In this document: piece after piece, positions 37,801 to 52,800 of the stretch
Numbering within the stretch: position 1 is the first letter of the stretch
Layout of the letters: the number at the start of each line of letters is the position of its first letter
Assembly: GCF_032854445.1 (NCBI RefSeq)
Contig: NC_088295.1
Span: 68,493,249-68,557,248, forward strand
Origin: Liolophura sinensis
Taxonomy: Eukaryota > Mollusca > Polyplacophora > Chitonida > Chitonidae
Direction of reading: 5' to 3'
DNA length: 64,000 nt
The notes under the pieces: model-generated
Databases searched by the model: none
Told to the model about the DNA's origin: nothing
What the model saw: the letters and a program-made list of their open reading frames with translations, nothing else
Position numbers and translations under genes: made by a program

Positions 37801-40800
37801 CAGTGACCTGGCTGACAAAGTATTACGTCTGGAGAACCGTGTAGCAGAGCTAGAGGACGAGAAAGGTAACCTTCAGCTGAGGCTGGTCGACTTTGAGGAC
37901 ACCAAACTAGTACAAGGTGAACATGTGCACATTGTTTGCTTATTACCTGACCAAGTTTATGTCACTCAGTTATGGTGTGAAAGGGGTGAGGCAGACTGAT
38001 TGGTGCCAGCAGGGGGTGGGCAGTTTGAAAAATGGCACCCAGGGGCTTCTGGTTTAATATGTCCCAATATTAGATCACTGCGCTGTTAACTAACTTTTGG
38101 AGTTGGTGTGGTTTGAGCCTATTAACATATTTATAGCTGTTATCCGCTGCTAACATATTATCTAACCTGTTATCTAACCATTGAAGGATATTGTCACAAG
38201 TGAAGGACATCAGAAATTATGGAGCATTTGTATCGGTGCTTGTGGCATTGGTTTAACCGTATGTGGCATGTAAAGGAAGATACAGTCATTGTGTGAATTG
38301 AATTCTAGCATCTGCTTTGCTACAGTATTGATCAAACTGTCTCTTGACAGTTTAAATGAAATGAAGTGAAACAGTGCAAATTTGCATGGGTGAAGGAGAA
38401 GGGTTATATAAACTATCAAAGCTTTATTTTGTGCACTGATTTCTTCCAGACAAAGTGTTTTGTTGAATGTGTCATGTTGAACCAAGTAACCATTTGGCTG
38501 TTTATCATAGTTTGTGAATTTGTGACCCTACCATGCATGTAAGTAGCAGGGTAATCAGCATGGAGAGCAACCATATTATATTGTCCTCAGAAAGGTATAG
38601 CGTCCTCTTCACCTACATGTGTTAATTTCATGTCTGTTCCCAATTTTTATCCATTCCTTGAAGTCACTGCAGAAAATTTTATTCAGCATGCTTTTTTTAA
38701 GCCTCCGTTGCTTGAAATGTGAATGGAACGCATGAAAACCAAGTATTCCCTTGTGGGTCTCAGTTACAGAGATGTACATGTATGTGAAAGAGATTGAATG
38801 AAGTATTTGTTTACCCCCATTTTCCAGCCTGGCAGCAATGTGCATGACAACCTTGTGAGAGTTTGGTTCTATATTGTTCTTTGTTCCTTGGTTTTACTCA
38901 GGATTTTTGTTTCATATGGGTTTTTTTATCTCCCATTTTACCTACATTTATTTTCACAAACATATATGTTGTCTGTAAACATTAAAGTCATTGCTACGGT
39001 CTAAAATGCATTCTTCTGACTTAAATGTGTGTACAAAAATAATATATGTATAAGTGTATAGATGAAACAAATATAGCAGTAAGAAAACTGTCAATGCATC
39101 TGCTTGATAAGAGTACAAGTGTTACAAAATGTTATCCGTTACGTTGGAAAATATTGATGGTTTATCTTAAAATTTTGTTTTTATGCAAACAGTTTAACAC
39201 TGTAAATAAATTCACTTGCCATGCAAATAATCTGTCTTTATCATGAGACTTCATGTATTGAATTATGATGAAAGCTGTGTGAAATTAATGAACGTGCAAA
39301 CTTGAAACAAACCTGACTCTATGAATAGCTCACTTCACAAACTCAGCTGGATGTTTTTTGGACATATTTATACAAATAAAAATCTGAGCTGCCTTTTCTG
39401 GATTTTGGAAAACTTACTTTTAGTTTTTTAAAATTAATCAGCTTTCGTCCTAACATTACTGTTATCACAAATCACAAATTACTGCTTGAATATTTGGCTG
39501 ATGTATTTCCAAAAGGATAAAAGAATTATGGTAATTATGGTAATTAACTACACTGAAACTGAGATGTTCAGTAACTATTATCATTTATGGCAGCATGGCT
39601 AGTTGAAATGGGTGAAATAAGTATATGTGATTTGGTAACATGTACCACCATATTTACACACAATTTATATTTATTCAAGAGAAACTAGACAAAACTTTTA
39701 AAAGTATTTTGTGTATGAAGGAAAATCCATACATGTTTTAGCATGGTTCAGAATGATTTACTTCGTAAAACTGTATTTTTCACGTATGACTGAAGAGCCC
39801 TGAACAAAAAAACTTGAGTAATTTTTGGAAATTTGGTTGGTCCCTGGATTACAAAACGATTGTAGACTTAAGTCAAATTTTTGATCATTAAATTTTGTGT
39901 GTTCCTTTCTGTTATTTTAGCTGATATTTATTGTGCAATAACATACCCAGAAATTATGTTGTCAAGCAACATTTTGACCTTGTTACATAACAATTTTGAA
40001 GTATCTTGAAATTTTGACTCCAGTCCAAGATCCCGGGGCCTGAGGTGACATGATAATAAATGTAATGTGATGTTGCAGTTTTGCTGGAATGACGTCAGCA
40101 GTACAGCATCATTTGTGAAGTTATGTTGTTGTTTATTTTTTATTGCTTACATAAAAATAAAATAAGCCATATAGCAGTATTCATAAAGATAGAATAATTT
40201 GGTTGAAATATATATATATTATATTTTTTTCTCTGGTGTATATGTGTGAGAAAGTTCCAGATGTTTACATACAACTTTTATCTGGATTAATACATATACA
40301 TGTATGTAGGATGCCGTGTCAGTAGATACTAGCACTCGCTTTGATATGGTTGATATCATCTGTTATAATATTTACAGCTTGTTCAGTGGTGTTTTGCCTT
40401 TGGTCATTTTGTACATGCAGTGTTAACTGTAGGGAGAATTCCTGTCTCAAAAATATCCATTATATTTCACATTTTCTACTTGTAGAGTAGGTCTGCCTGG
40501 TTTTTTGGTCAATGTTCGTGTAACTCAATGTTTTATCATTGTTGCCTTAAACAATGTGAGGACAGTTGAACATAGATATGCATGTGTATATGAAGAAATG
40601 CAGATACTGATGTGCAACACCTGCATATTTCTACAGGTACATGTAAGGTGGTATCTCCTCGTATTTACTGTGTATTGTACTTCACCTAAACTTTCATCCA
40701 TGACTGAAATACTCACTTGTTTGATGATGAGGAGAGTTTTATTGATCTTAGGTGTTTTAAGGCTTTTTTGGAAGATAGAATGATTTCCTGCTGGGAGATT

Positions 40801-43800
40801 GTATCAGCACCAAAAGTAATATTATATGACCTTTATTGGTTTTCTTTATAATGCTCTTTTTGTTGGTGAATTTTTAGGGCGAATAGTGTAAGTGACAAAT
40901 GTGAATTTGTGCTTGTGACTTCAGGGGAGCTGGAAAAACAGGTGAGAGAGCTAGAGCAGGAAAAAGCTGTGATTGGAGGGGAGAAACAGGAAGTGATGTC
41001 ACAGTTGAAAATGGTTGAGGAAGAGCGGGATAAAATGAGTCAGGTGATCACAGACCAACAGGTGAAACTGGATGAGGTATGTGTACAAGTGTGATCAGAG
41101 TAAATTTGTCTACAGCTCTTACTCTACTTGTAGTACATTAAATCCTCAACAAATTTGATTGTAGTCATACAGTGAGTAGCATGTTCTTGCATATTAAACA
41201 AGGATGTTGTTTGATGTGGCAAGATTATGATATTATGTCTGTAAAGTTCATATGCACCTTTGCTAATGTTTTTTATTTACCACTGCTGATTTACCATTAC
41301 TGATTTTTGTGATTCACCATTACTGATTTTTGTGATTCACCATTACTGATTTTTGTGATTAATCATTACTGATTTTTGTGATTCGCCATTACTGATTTTT
41401 GTGATTGATCATTATTGATTTTTGTGATTTGCCATTACTGATTCTTTTGATTTACGATTGATAATGTTTGTAATTTACCATTACTGATATTTGTGATTTA
41501 TCATTGCTAATGTTTGTTTCAGAACCAAGTGGACTATGACCGTGAGCAGACAGGGCTGGTACAGACATTACAGGAGGACCTGTCCTCGGCACTTGCCAGG
41601 TTACAGGATGTAAGACAGAGGCTGGATCAGCAGGAGGCCTCCGGGACTGAGCTTCAGGCACAGCTGGCACAGTTACAGGAGCAGAAATTGATGACAGACC
41701 AACAACTGGTAAGCCTTCTCAGCAACAGACTAATAGTTGGATAACATCCACAATCGTCATAGTGACATCCTGAGATTAATGCATGGTCCTTGTCCTTGAG
41801 ACACAGGATAAGACCAGGATAATTCCTTGTATAAGCACTGAATCAGTCTCATATCACCCACAACGGTTCGAAAGATTATAGATCACTGCACAACATTCGC
41901 TAGAAATACCACCCTAATCTGATAGAGCTGTGACGTTAAGTAAGGAGGCTTCTGAGTCACATCCTCAGGTGTGGTCGCATCAAATAGTGAAATATGAGAG
42001 GATAGATAAATGGTTTTTTTTTCAATACTGATTAGTTTTAAATTTCCATATGCTTTTAAATTATGTAGTCCTGCTGATTGTGAAAAGTTTGATATTACAG
42101 GTCTAATGTGGGATTAAAATAATTTTTTTCAGGTGACTATAACAGAAGAATTAAGAGAAGCTCAGGAAAAATTAACATCGAGAGAGAATGAGCTTGCAGA
42201 AACTCTGGCCATCGTCAAACAGTTACAAGAAGACAAGGTGATGTCAGAGATGAAGGCTGCAGAAATTGAAGAACAGAAAGAAGGTTTGTACCATTTACTC
42301 TGACTTGACATTCAAGCTGATTCTGTATTTCAGGATGTATCTGTAAAATGAAAGGGAAATTATCTGCTGTACATTTGATTCTGGGACAATTTTTTTGTTT
42401 AAGCTAAAACTTGTCTATATATTTATGAGCTCCCCTTATTTATTTTTTAAATTCCTGACGTGATCATGAAGCGAAATACCTAATAAACCCAACCAACTGA
42501 CATACCTTAATAAATTGGTGCATGTATTTATTTAGAATTATATACACTGTTGATTGCACAGGTGCACACTGTACTAAAAAGTTTCTTACGTGTCGCTGAT
42601 GTACTGTATCTTATAATGTGCCATACTCTGGAAGTTCACCATGATGATCTTAACATGGATAAATGATCTGTCTATTCAGGAGTTGAGAAAGAGAAGATAG
42701 ATCTGCTACAGAAGATTGAAACACTGAAAGAGAAAGTGGAATACGAAATGCAACCTAATATTGCTTTTGAGGAGGAGAACAAAGCTCTTCAGGCTAAGGT
42801 AGTTGAGTGTACTCTGTCTTGACTGATGATGTTTATAAATTCTGTTCATTTTTTAGTCAAAAAGAACAAAAAAAAATTCAGTCAACAGTCATCCTTTTGT
42901 CACATTTATTGATTTGTTCCTTTGAATTTCACACAATTGTAAGTATTTTAGATAATATAAAATAAATATATTTTATTTTGTAATATATTTTTTTTCTTCA
43001 GATTTTATATATCCAGTTGATAACGCCCATAGTAGGATTATTGTATTCAGTGTAAGTTTTCTCCTCTGTATTATAGGTGGAAGGTTTACAGACTGAATTG
43101 ATTGAAAGTCAAAATTTGTCAAAGGAGCAGAAGAATGAGCTGAATGAGTTAAGACTTCAGCTAGAGAAAATGAATTCTGAGAGAACACAAGCATTATCCA
43201 TAGTACAGCAGCATGAAACCAAACTGGAAGAGCTTACAGCTTCTTTAATACAGAGAGAACAGCAACTGGTGAGCTTTACTTTACCTCATTTCATAAAACA
43301 TGAACTATAGAGAACGGCTCAGTGATTGGCTGAAGTTTTATTGTCAAGAATCATGTGGAATGATGTTGTCTTTTGACCAAGTCTGACTGTGGAACCTTAA
43401 CATGTTTGTTTTGATTTTCCAAGAAGTAGATTTCTGTGGTTCAACATCATTACTCCAGAAAATGGATGCTTTTTGTCTTTCAGGATGAAAATGGTTCAAT
43501 ACATATAAATACTGAAACACATAAACCAATAAACCAGTTTATTGGAATTGTGATGTTGGTTACAATATTAGTGCATTCTCTACGTAATTAAAGCAAACCT
43601 ATGTCGTATGGCTTTTAGCATGTTCACAAAACAGCCTGTTAAAATGAGGCTCTGCTTGCTTTCCTCCCACCACAATGCTGGCCACCAGCGTATAAGTGAA
43701 ATATTTTTGAGTACAGCGTTAAAACACTAATCATATCAAATTGTCAGAATGAGTGAAATGCACACCACTGTCTAATAATAAGCTCACTTGCTCAGCTTGT

Positions 43801-46800
43801 CCTCCAACCACAACTCGGGTGTCCCGGGTTGACACTCGCTCAGCTTGTCCTCCAACCACAAATCGGGTGTCCTGGGTTAACACTCGCTCAGCTTGTCCTT
43901 CAACCACAAATTGGGTGTCCTGAGTTAACACACCCTCAGCTTGCCCTCCAACCACAGTTCGGGTGTCCTGAGTTAACACTCCCTCAGCTTGTCCTCCAAC
44001 CACAAATCGGGTGTCCTGAGTTAACACTCCCTCAGTTTGTCCGCCAACCACAGTTCGGGTGTCCTGGGTTAACACTCGCTCAGCTTGTCCCCCAACACCA
44101 ACTCTGGTGTCCTGGGTTAACACTCGCTCATCTTGTCCTCCAACCACAAATCGGGTGACCTGGGTTAACACTCACTCAGCAGCTTGTTCTCCAACCACAA
44201 CTTGGGTGCCCTGAGTTAACACTCCCTCAGCTTGTCCTCCAACCACAGCTCGGGTGTCCTGGGTAACACTCCCTCAGCTTGTACTCCAACCACAGTTCGG
44301 GTGTCCTGGGTTAACACTCGCTCAGCTTGTCCTCCAACCACAACTTGAGTGTCCTGGATTAACTATCAGGATTAACATAATGAATATGATATGTATATGA
44401 TATATATATATATATGTTGGCTGTTTCAACAGCGGCCTATACTACATTGGGAAGTTTGTTAACATACTACTCAGTTTCCTCCACCAACAGAATGGACTCA
44501 TTCTTATTAATGAATTATTCTTTAAAATGGCATAAAACCCCAATCATTTAAATACATGCAGATGAAATACGAATACATGTATTGATGGTATAAAATGGCT
44601 ATCGTCTTGTGTTACTTGACCAATGAGGCTGCATGTCTGAATCCAGCACTCACTGTTTTGGTTGAGGCTTGAAGTCCTGAGGTTTGTCAGGTACCTGACA
44701 AAGGTCAGTGGTTTTATACCAGGAAAAAGTAAATTTGTTTTTAGCACTGTACTGAACACCAATCAAGTAAATAAATCTTATCTAACATCTATGTTGGTAA
44801 AGCATTTAACTCTGATAAGTGATTTCTATTCCTTTTTCAGACAACCATGGCTGAGCAGCTGTCCACTCTCCAGTTTAATCTGCAGGAGGTTGAAGCTAGA
44901 AGGTCAGAGCTAGAGAAAGCCTTAGATGACCAGACTAAGCAGACTGAGGGTCTGGATGTTAAACTTCAAGAGATGACAATTTCCAGGAACAGCTTACAGA
45001 AAGATTTCGCGGTGAAGGAAGAGGAATGGAAGGTGAACAGGGAAAGCACTGATCGCGAGATATTGGAACTGAAGAAAGCTGTGGAGAATGTAGAGACGGA
45101 GGCCTCTCAGAACAAGGAAATTATCATTAGCAGAGAACAAAAGTTACATTCGGTCATGGAGTCCATGGCTGTAAAAGATTCAACTCTTGAACAACTGCAG
45201 TCAGAGCTCCAGGTAAAAGAAGAGTCCATAAGTAAACTTCAGTTGGAATTGAATTCATGCTCAAGAGAAATCGAAGTGTTGCGTGAAGGCCAGTCTGAGA
45301 AAGGAAAAGTGTTTGAGTCTAAAATACAGTCCTTACTGGACCAGTTGTCAGAGATGGAGAAGGAGGTGACTGAGCAACAGAAGCTAGTAGGAGAGATGGA
45401 GCAGAAAAACATTCTTCTGGAAGCAGAACTGAAGAGTAAAGTAGAAGATCACTCCGTTCAGAAGACACAGTGGGAAGAAATTGTGAAGACCTTTGAGGAC
45501 AGAGTCAAACAGAGGGAAACTCAACTGACTGCTGCCCAAGAGCAAATGTCTCTTCTCAGTTCAGAGGCAGACGATGCAAAAAAGTCTTCTGAAGAGCAGT
45601 TTAGCAAGGAACGTTTGAACTACAATAGTTACATAGAGAAACTTGAACAAAAAATGAAGCAGATTCGAGAACAAAGTGATAGTCTTCAAAACCAGGTTTC
45701 TGAGCGAGATGTGAAGCTGCAGTCGATGGAACAGACGGTAAACCAGTTGGCAAATGAGTGCAGTGAGAAAGAAAAACAGCTTCATGGTGTAAGGACAATG
45801 TTAAGGGAAACAGAAGATATTATGAATGTGAAGGACCAGGCTATTGAGAAAATGACACAAAGGGAGTCTGAACTCCAGGTAACAGTAGATGACAAGCATC
45901 AAGAGCTTGATACCATGATACAGACACTCTCAGTCAAAGATGAGCAGTTGCAGTCTTATGCTGATGAAATTGAAAACCTCCAGTCTCAGTTGGAAAGCCT
46001 TGGTAAAGATTTGAAGCATGCCACTGTAAGCGAACAGGAGAAGATCCAAACTCTTGAAAACACTGAGGCGGAAATCGCAACCCTTGTGGAGAAGTGCTCA
46101 GCGTTGGAATTAAAAGTGGTGAATGTGGAAAAGGAGTTGGAAGTTTTAGAAAAGAGTAAAATTTCATTACAGAACAACCTAGAAGAGAAGGAAATTCTTA
46201 TCAAACAGTTATCAGAGAATTTACAGGAAGCTGTTGAAAGCAAGAATAGTGATTCAGAATCACTGAAATTCGTCCAGTCTAGTTTACAAACCCTTACGTC
46301 TGACAATGAAAAGTTGAGTAACGAAGTTCGGGAGCTTCAAGCAGTGTCCTTTGAGAAGGATACTCAAATAGCTGCTTTGACTCAAAAGATAACTGAATTC
46401 ACACAGAATCTCAAACTTACTGAGGAGTCTGCGAAAATACTTCAGGAAGAGAATGAAAAGCTTAAAAGTGAATTTGATTCACTGAACGTGAAGTTGGAAG
46501 AAGCCCAAGCTGATGGGATGTCTAGTCAGTCGAAGCTGAACAAGCAGATTTCTTCTCTGACAGAACAGTTAACAGTTAAGCAGAGTGACTTGATTTCCTT
46601 GTCAGAGGAAATGGAAACACTCAAGTTAAATTTAAAGGAAGCCTACGAGACTAGGCTGACATTAGAGACTAATCTCAAAGAAAAACATTCCTTCATAGAG
46701 AAACTAACGGCTGATTTAGAAGTAAAGTCTGTTTCAGAAGAAAACTATAAAGTTGAACTTGAAAAGATCAATGTGGAATTTAATGAAAAGAGTCAGCAAT

Positions 46801-49800
46801 TAACTTCAGTGCAGTCTCAAAATATTGCATTGGAAGAAAAATTATTAGCTGTGTCTCAGTCCATGAATGAAAAGGTTTCAAGCTTACACAGTGAAAAGCA
46901 AACATTGAGTGAAAAAATATTGTCTGTCAAAGACTTGTACAAGGAAAGTATTGAAAAACGTGAAAATCAAACATTAGAACTTCAGCAGCATAAGGAATTA
47001 GTTGAACAATTTAGAACTGAGGTTAAAAGCTTGGTGACAGAGAAAGATAAACTTGAAGCTGAAGCAGCGTCATTGCAGGAGAGACTTGAAAAGACGGAAC
47101 AGTTGGTGTCTTCGTGCAATGAAACTCTCATGCAATCTCAAACCACATTAAAAGCTAAAGAAGCTGAACTTCATGGTGTGAATATGGAACTGGAAAAACA
47201 AACAGAGATGTTTCAGTTAAATACTTCCACCACGGCTGAAAAAGAAGAAAAACTTGTTGGTGCATTACAAGAAATTTCTGATCTGAAAAATGAACTCTAC
47301 ACTTTGCAGACTTCTCATGATGAAATAAACAATACTTATAAAAATACCAATGCAAAACTTGAAGAAACAAAGTCAGTGCTGGAATTAACCCATGCAAATC
47401 TACAACAGAAGGATGCTGAAGTAAAAGAGCGTGACATAATGTTGAATGATGCAAAAGAAAAGTTGCAGCAAACAGAAGCAGAACTTAGCCAATCTCAGGC
47501 ACTGGCAGAGCAGTTAAAGTCCAGTGTGGAAAATCTGGAAAGAGAATTGGCACAGAGTAATATCAATGTAAATGATAGCACACAGACTCTCAGTGAACTT
47601 CAGCAAGTTAATGATCGCCTTAAGGATGATATTCAGCACTCATTATCGACAATTGAAGATTTGAGTGCTAAGTACCAGGCTAAATGTGAAGAGTGGAATA
47701 CTCAAACAGCACTTCTCTCAGAAAAAGAACATTTCATTACTCAGCTTTCCACTGAACTTGAACAGGTGAAATTGTCTCTAGCATCATCTAACACCTTAAA
47801 ATCTGATCTTAACGAGTTCATGACTGCTAAAGAAGCTGCTGTTGCAGATTTGGAGGAACGACTCCAAACAATCCAGCTCACAGCCCAGACATTAGGTGTA
47901 CAAAACAGTGAGCTTAACAAAGAGGTGAACAGTCTTAGAGAAAAGCTTCAGTCCACAGCTGTGTCCGCAGCTCAAGAGACTGTGGGAAAAGAAGCCAAAA
48001 TAGAAGAGTTAAGTACGGCCCTTAGTGCCATGAAAAAGACTGCTGAAAGTCTGACTGGCCAATTGAGTGTTCAGTCTGAAGCTATGCAACTGTCTCAGTC
48101 ATCCGCTGCGGAGAAAGATGAAAGGTTTAGACAGTTACTCGAGGAGAACAAATCACTCAAAGTAGCTATGCAGGCTAAATCAACAGAACTTGAAGATTTA
48201 ACAAGTCAGCAGGCCAAAAATATGTTGGTGATAAAGACTTTAGAAAACCAAGTGGAAAAGTTACATGAATTGTCATCAGGGAAAGAAACATCACTGCAAG
48301 AGCTACTACAAAACTTCAAGGAATCTGAGGATAAAGTAGAAGCATTGAAGTCTAAAGTAGCCCATGATTCAAGTGAGTTGAGCGAAATGCAACAGACACT
48401 TGCTGAACAGTCAGCTCTGCTCTCTTCCCATCAAGGTCAAATCTCAGAAAAAGATGCTGTGATTTTATCTCTGAATGATCAGAAGCATAAATTACAAAAT
48501 GAAATTGAACAACTGAAGGAAGATGTCATGAAATCCAGTGATTCTTTAAAAGAAAAAGAAACTGAGTGTTTGAATTTAAGAGAGAACATTGGAGTTTTAC
48601 AAACCCATCTCAATGAATATCAAGTTCAGTATGAGAGTCTGAAAAAACAGATGACAACACAAGCTAGTGCGACTTCAGAGACTGTGGATGCAAAAGATAA
48701 AACTATTACATCATTACAGAAAACGGATCAAGATTTGAAAGAAATGCTATCTGCCTTGCAGACTGAAAAAACTTCATTGAAAGAAGAAGTAAAGAAGTTG
48801 AATCGAAAAGTTGAAGAGGCATTGGCCAAGTCAGAAATGAAAGATAATCATATACTGACCCTCACAGAATCAATTGAAGAATACAACAAACAAATTGCGT
48901 CTTATGCTTCTCAGTGTGAACAACTTCAAGTAGAGATTGATTCAGCACTTGCGGAAAGAGACACTAAAACTTCGCAGCTGGAAATAGCCCAGAATGCTGT
49001 CAAGGAGCTTGAGGAACAGTTAACTGAAACAAGAGCAGTGTCTGAAAAGCTTGAGGAAACTGTGCATAATCTGGAAGGCCAACTACAGGTGCATCAGCAA
49101 ACTCTTCAGCAAATGTCCAGCCATTCAGAGGGCAAAGAGGAGACTTTGGTTCATCTCACCACCCAGTGTGAACATCTCAAGGTAACAGTCCGGCAGTATG
49201 CTGAGCAGAACGAAGAGTTGAAATCACAATTACAGACAGCAAGGTCTTCTCTGGAACAAGAAGTGAAAAAAACTGGAGATCAGAACGACAAAATCCAGTC
49301 ACTGTTGGAAAACATGCAAGAGCTTGAAGGTCAGGTATCAGCCTTGTCGGAAGAAAAGCAGGTAGTTAGTAGCCAGGAAGAACTAAACCAAACAATTGAG
49401 ATGCTTAAAACTACTCTGTCTGAGAAAGAAGCCCAAATTTTGTCTGTCTCACAGGCTTTAGAAGCTAAGGAATTGGCTTACAAAAAAGCCATTGCCACTG
49501 CAAAGAAGTTGAAATACCAGTTGGGCCAAGCTCACAAAGCTGCAGAGGAAGCTAAACCTCAGCTCGAGGAGCAAGAGAAAGAGCTGGAAGAGATCAAAGC
49601 AGAACTGACCAGCGTCAGAGAAAAAAATTCTGAGTTAGAGAAGGAGATTGAAGCATTGCATATACAGATTACAGACTTGGAGACATCGGTTGAGCAGAAG
49701 GAGGCTTCCGTTAAAGAGCAACTGAACGCTTTAGCAGCCGAAAAAGTCCAAGCCGATGCCTTAAAAGAAGATTTTGCTGATCAGCAGCAAAAGCTCAATG

Positions 49801-52800
49801 ACTCCTTGTCACAACTGCATACTGCCAATGTCACTCAAGAAAACCTTTCTCAAGATCTCAGTGGAAAGCAGAACCTAATTGACCAGTTTTCTGTGTGGCT
49901 GTTACAGCTATTGGCTACTCTAAGACCTGAAAAATCAGGATCTGACCAAGAGCCTGATGCTATAACACTAATGAATCAGATAATGGCAGAGGTTCAGGCA
50001 AAGCAAACTGATTTAGTGACCAAAGACAGAGAAATCTCAACACTGTCCGCACATGTGTCAGAGTTACAGCACTCTGGGTCCTCTGAGCAAAAGCCTTTGG
50101 CAGCAAGTCCTGCAGATCTGCAGTCAGAACTCAAAAGTTTGGACGATCTCAACACAGAATTACAAGAAGCGCTAAGTGCAAAAGAATCTGTTGTAACAGA
50201 ACTTAAACAGAGGATTGAACAGTACAGCGAGACTCAGGAATCTATGCAGGAGACTCTTGCAGAAAGCAAAAATGTGAACACTGAAATGTACAGTAAACTG
50301 GTGGCACTTCAGGAAGAAAAGGATGCAGTCTCAGTGTTGTGTTCCAGCCTACAGGAGCAGTTAAACTCACAAACACCTGGTGATTCACAGGAATTCGATT
50401 TAAAAGGTAAACTGGCATCAATGCATATAGAGCTTCAGCAGAAGTGTGTTGACTTAGAAACCATCAAACAGGAGTGTAAAGAAAAAGATGACGAGAATTC
50501 TGAGCTGTGTGCAAAGTACGACTCAATGGAACACCAGCTGCAGATGCAGATTAAATCACTTGATATGGAACTGCAGTTTAGTCATGAAAATTGTGAAGAA
50601 ATAAAGAGTCAGTTGTATGAAATGTCTGTCGAGAACAGTAAACTAGAAGCTGATCATGATGCTTTGGTGCAAATGGAAAACATATCCATCAGTTTAAAGG
50701 AAAAGTTAGAACAAGCTTGTCTTGAAATTGATAGGTTAAATGAGTCCAGTGAAATTCTACGTGCTGAAAACATTAAAGTTAAAGATGAGGCAGACCACCT
50801 GTACAAAGAATGTGTCATGCTTCAGGAATCGTCACAGAGCTCAACATCAACAAAAGAAGTTATCATGGATACGAAAGATGGAACAGCAAGTCTCTCAGAA
50901 ATGGGCTCTGTACAAAATACCATTCAAAGCCCTCAGAACGAGTTGGAAACAAGAATTCGTGAGAATCAGCCTCAAATAATGAAGGCAGACTCCTTGAAGG
51001 CAGAATTAATAGGCTTTCACAGAGAATCAGCCAAGGAGTCTGAGGTATCTGGGTGGGGTGACATGATACCAGAGACTCGGGTAGAAGAACTTGTTCAGAG
51101 GTCAACTGCACAACAGTCCTTTACCCAGACATCTGAGGCAGAAATGCTTCAGCTTAAGACAGACTATGAGTCACTTTACAATCAGCATGAGAAAACTAAA
51201 AGTGAGTTAGATGTGACTAAAGTCAAGTATGAGAAGCTGCTGATTAAACTCCGAGCTTTGAAGGGCAAGAACGACAAGCTACAAGCCAGCCTTGATGCTG
51301 CAAATTCATCCAGCCAACAAGCAGATGAGTCATTAGATGACAGTCAAACTGCTGAATTAAACCATAGGTTGGATGAGCTACAAAATAAGTTTGACACATT
51401 ATTAGAATCTACAAAGGCAGATAAAGAAGCTCTCTTGGGAAGAGAAAAGGACCTGTTGGAAGCCATGACAAGCCAAGAACAACTTGTAGCCACTAAGACT
51501 GCAGAGAATCAAAAGCTTCTATTACAAATTGAAAATTTGAATCTCGCCATAAATGAAGAGAAACAGCGGTTTCAAGGAATCCTCTCTGAAGAACAAAATC
51601 ACTGGAAAGTTGAGCTTCAGAAACAGAGTTCCGAGTTAAATAACAAAATCTTACAACTGAGTGAAGAAAGAGATAGTTTAATGAGAAATTTGACTGAAAT
51701 CAAGTCAGCTAGTGAGATAGAAAAAGGAACTTTAGAAACTAAACTGTCAAGTGTTGAAGAACAGTATGAAATGCTGTCAAGAGACATCGAACATTATCAA
51801 GTCCTTGTTGAAAGATTCAAACATGAGAATTCGCAGTTGAGGTCAGAGTCTGTGCTCAGAGAACAGCTGGTTCAGAGGTCAGAACAAGATGACAGTGAGA
51901 TGAAGTCCATTCGGCAAGAACTTGAAATTGTGCAGGGTCAGCTTAATATGTCAGAACAAGAAAAGCAACAGTTACAGGTGGAGTTAAGCAGTGGTGTAAA
52001 TAAACACAGAGAGGAATTAGAGAGAATTGCTAAGGAGAAGCAAAGCCTTTCTGTGACTATTCAAGAACTTCAGGAAGAAAACAAAGCTTGTAGAGATTCC
52101 CTTGAAACTGAATCGGACAAACTCAGGAGATTAGAATCTCAGAATTCAGTAACAGAGGATAATCTAAAGGACAAAATAGCTGAACTTGAAAATGAGAAAG
52201 CCCAGTTTGCAGTAGAATTTGAAACTATGCAAGAGGAAATAGATAATCATAAGTTGGAAAAGCAGTCAGTGAGAGAGGAAATGGAGGGTATGAAGTGGAA
52301 ACTCCAAGAATTTGGGTCTTTGGAAGAAGAACTAGAACAAGTGCAGAATGAACTGTTTTCATCTCAGCAGGAAAATGGTTCACTAAAGCAACACATCAAT
52401 GAGCTAAATGTGACAATTCAAGATCTGAGTAGTTTAAAGTCTGAGCATTCATCTGTGACTGAACAACATAACAAGCTGCTCGAACATAACATGGCGTTGG
52501 CAAAACAGGTGGAAGAACTTCATGACAGACTACGCCATTTGTCAGAAGACAACAGAAACTCCACAATAACATCTGAACAGGTAGCACACCTTGAAAAAGA
52601 AAAGCAGTCATTGCTGAAGAGGATAATGGATTTGGAAATACAGTGTGAAGAATCAGCAACTGAGAACACAAGTCTAAAAGAAGAACTACTGAAGACTAAG
52701 GGCGAGCTGGAACAACTCTCTTTCGAGACAAACACACTTAAGTCTCAGCTTCAAGTGGTTACCTCAAGTGGTGATAAACTTGTTAAGTTTCAGGCTGAGT

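Noticed and set aside
43731-44171. Overlapping frames on both strands (146 and 109 codons)
   Set aside because: Both come from the 48-bp array in giantin intron 11.
45561-52735. Minus-strand frames within the giant exon
   Set aside because: Shadows of the coding strand; no splice sites or family similarity.
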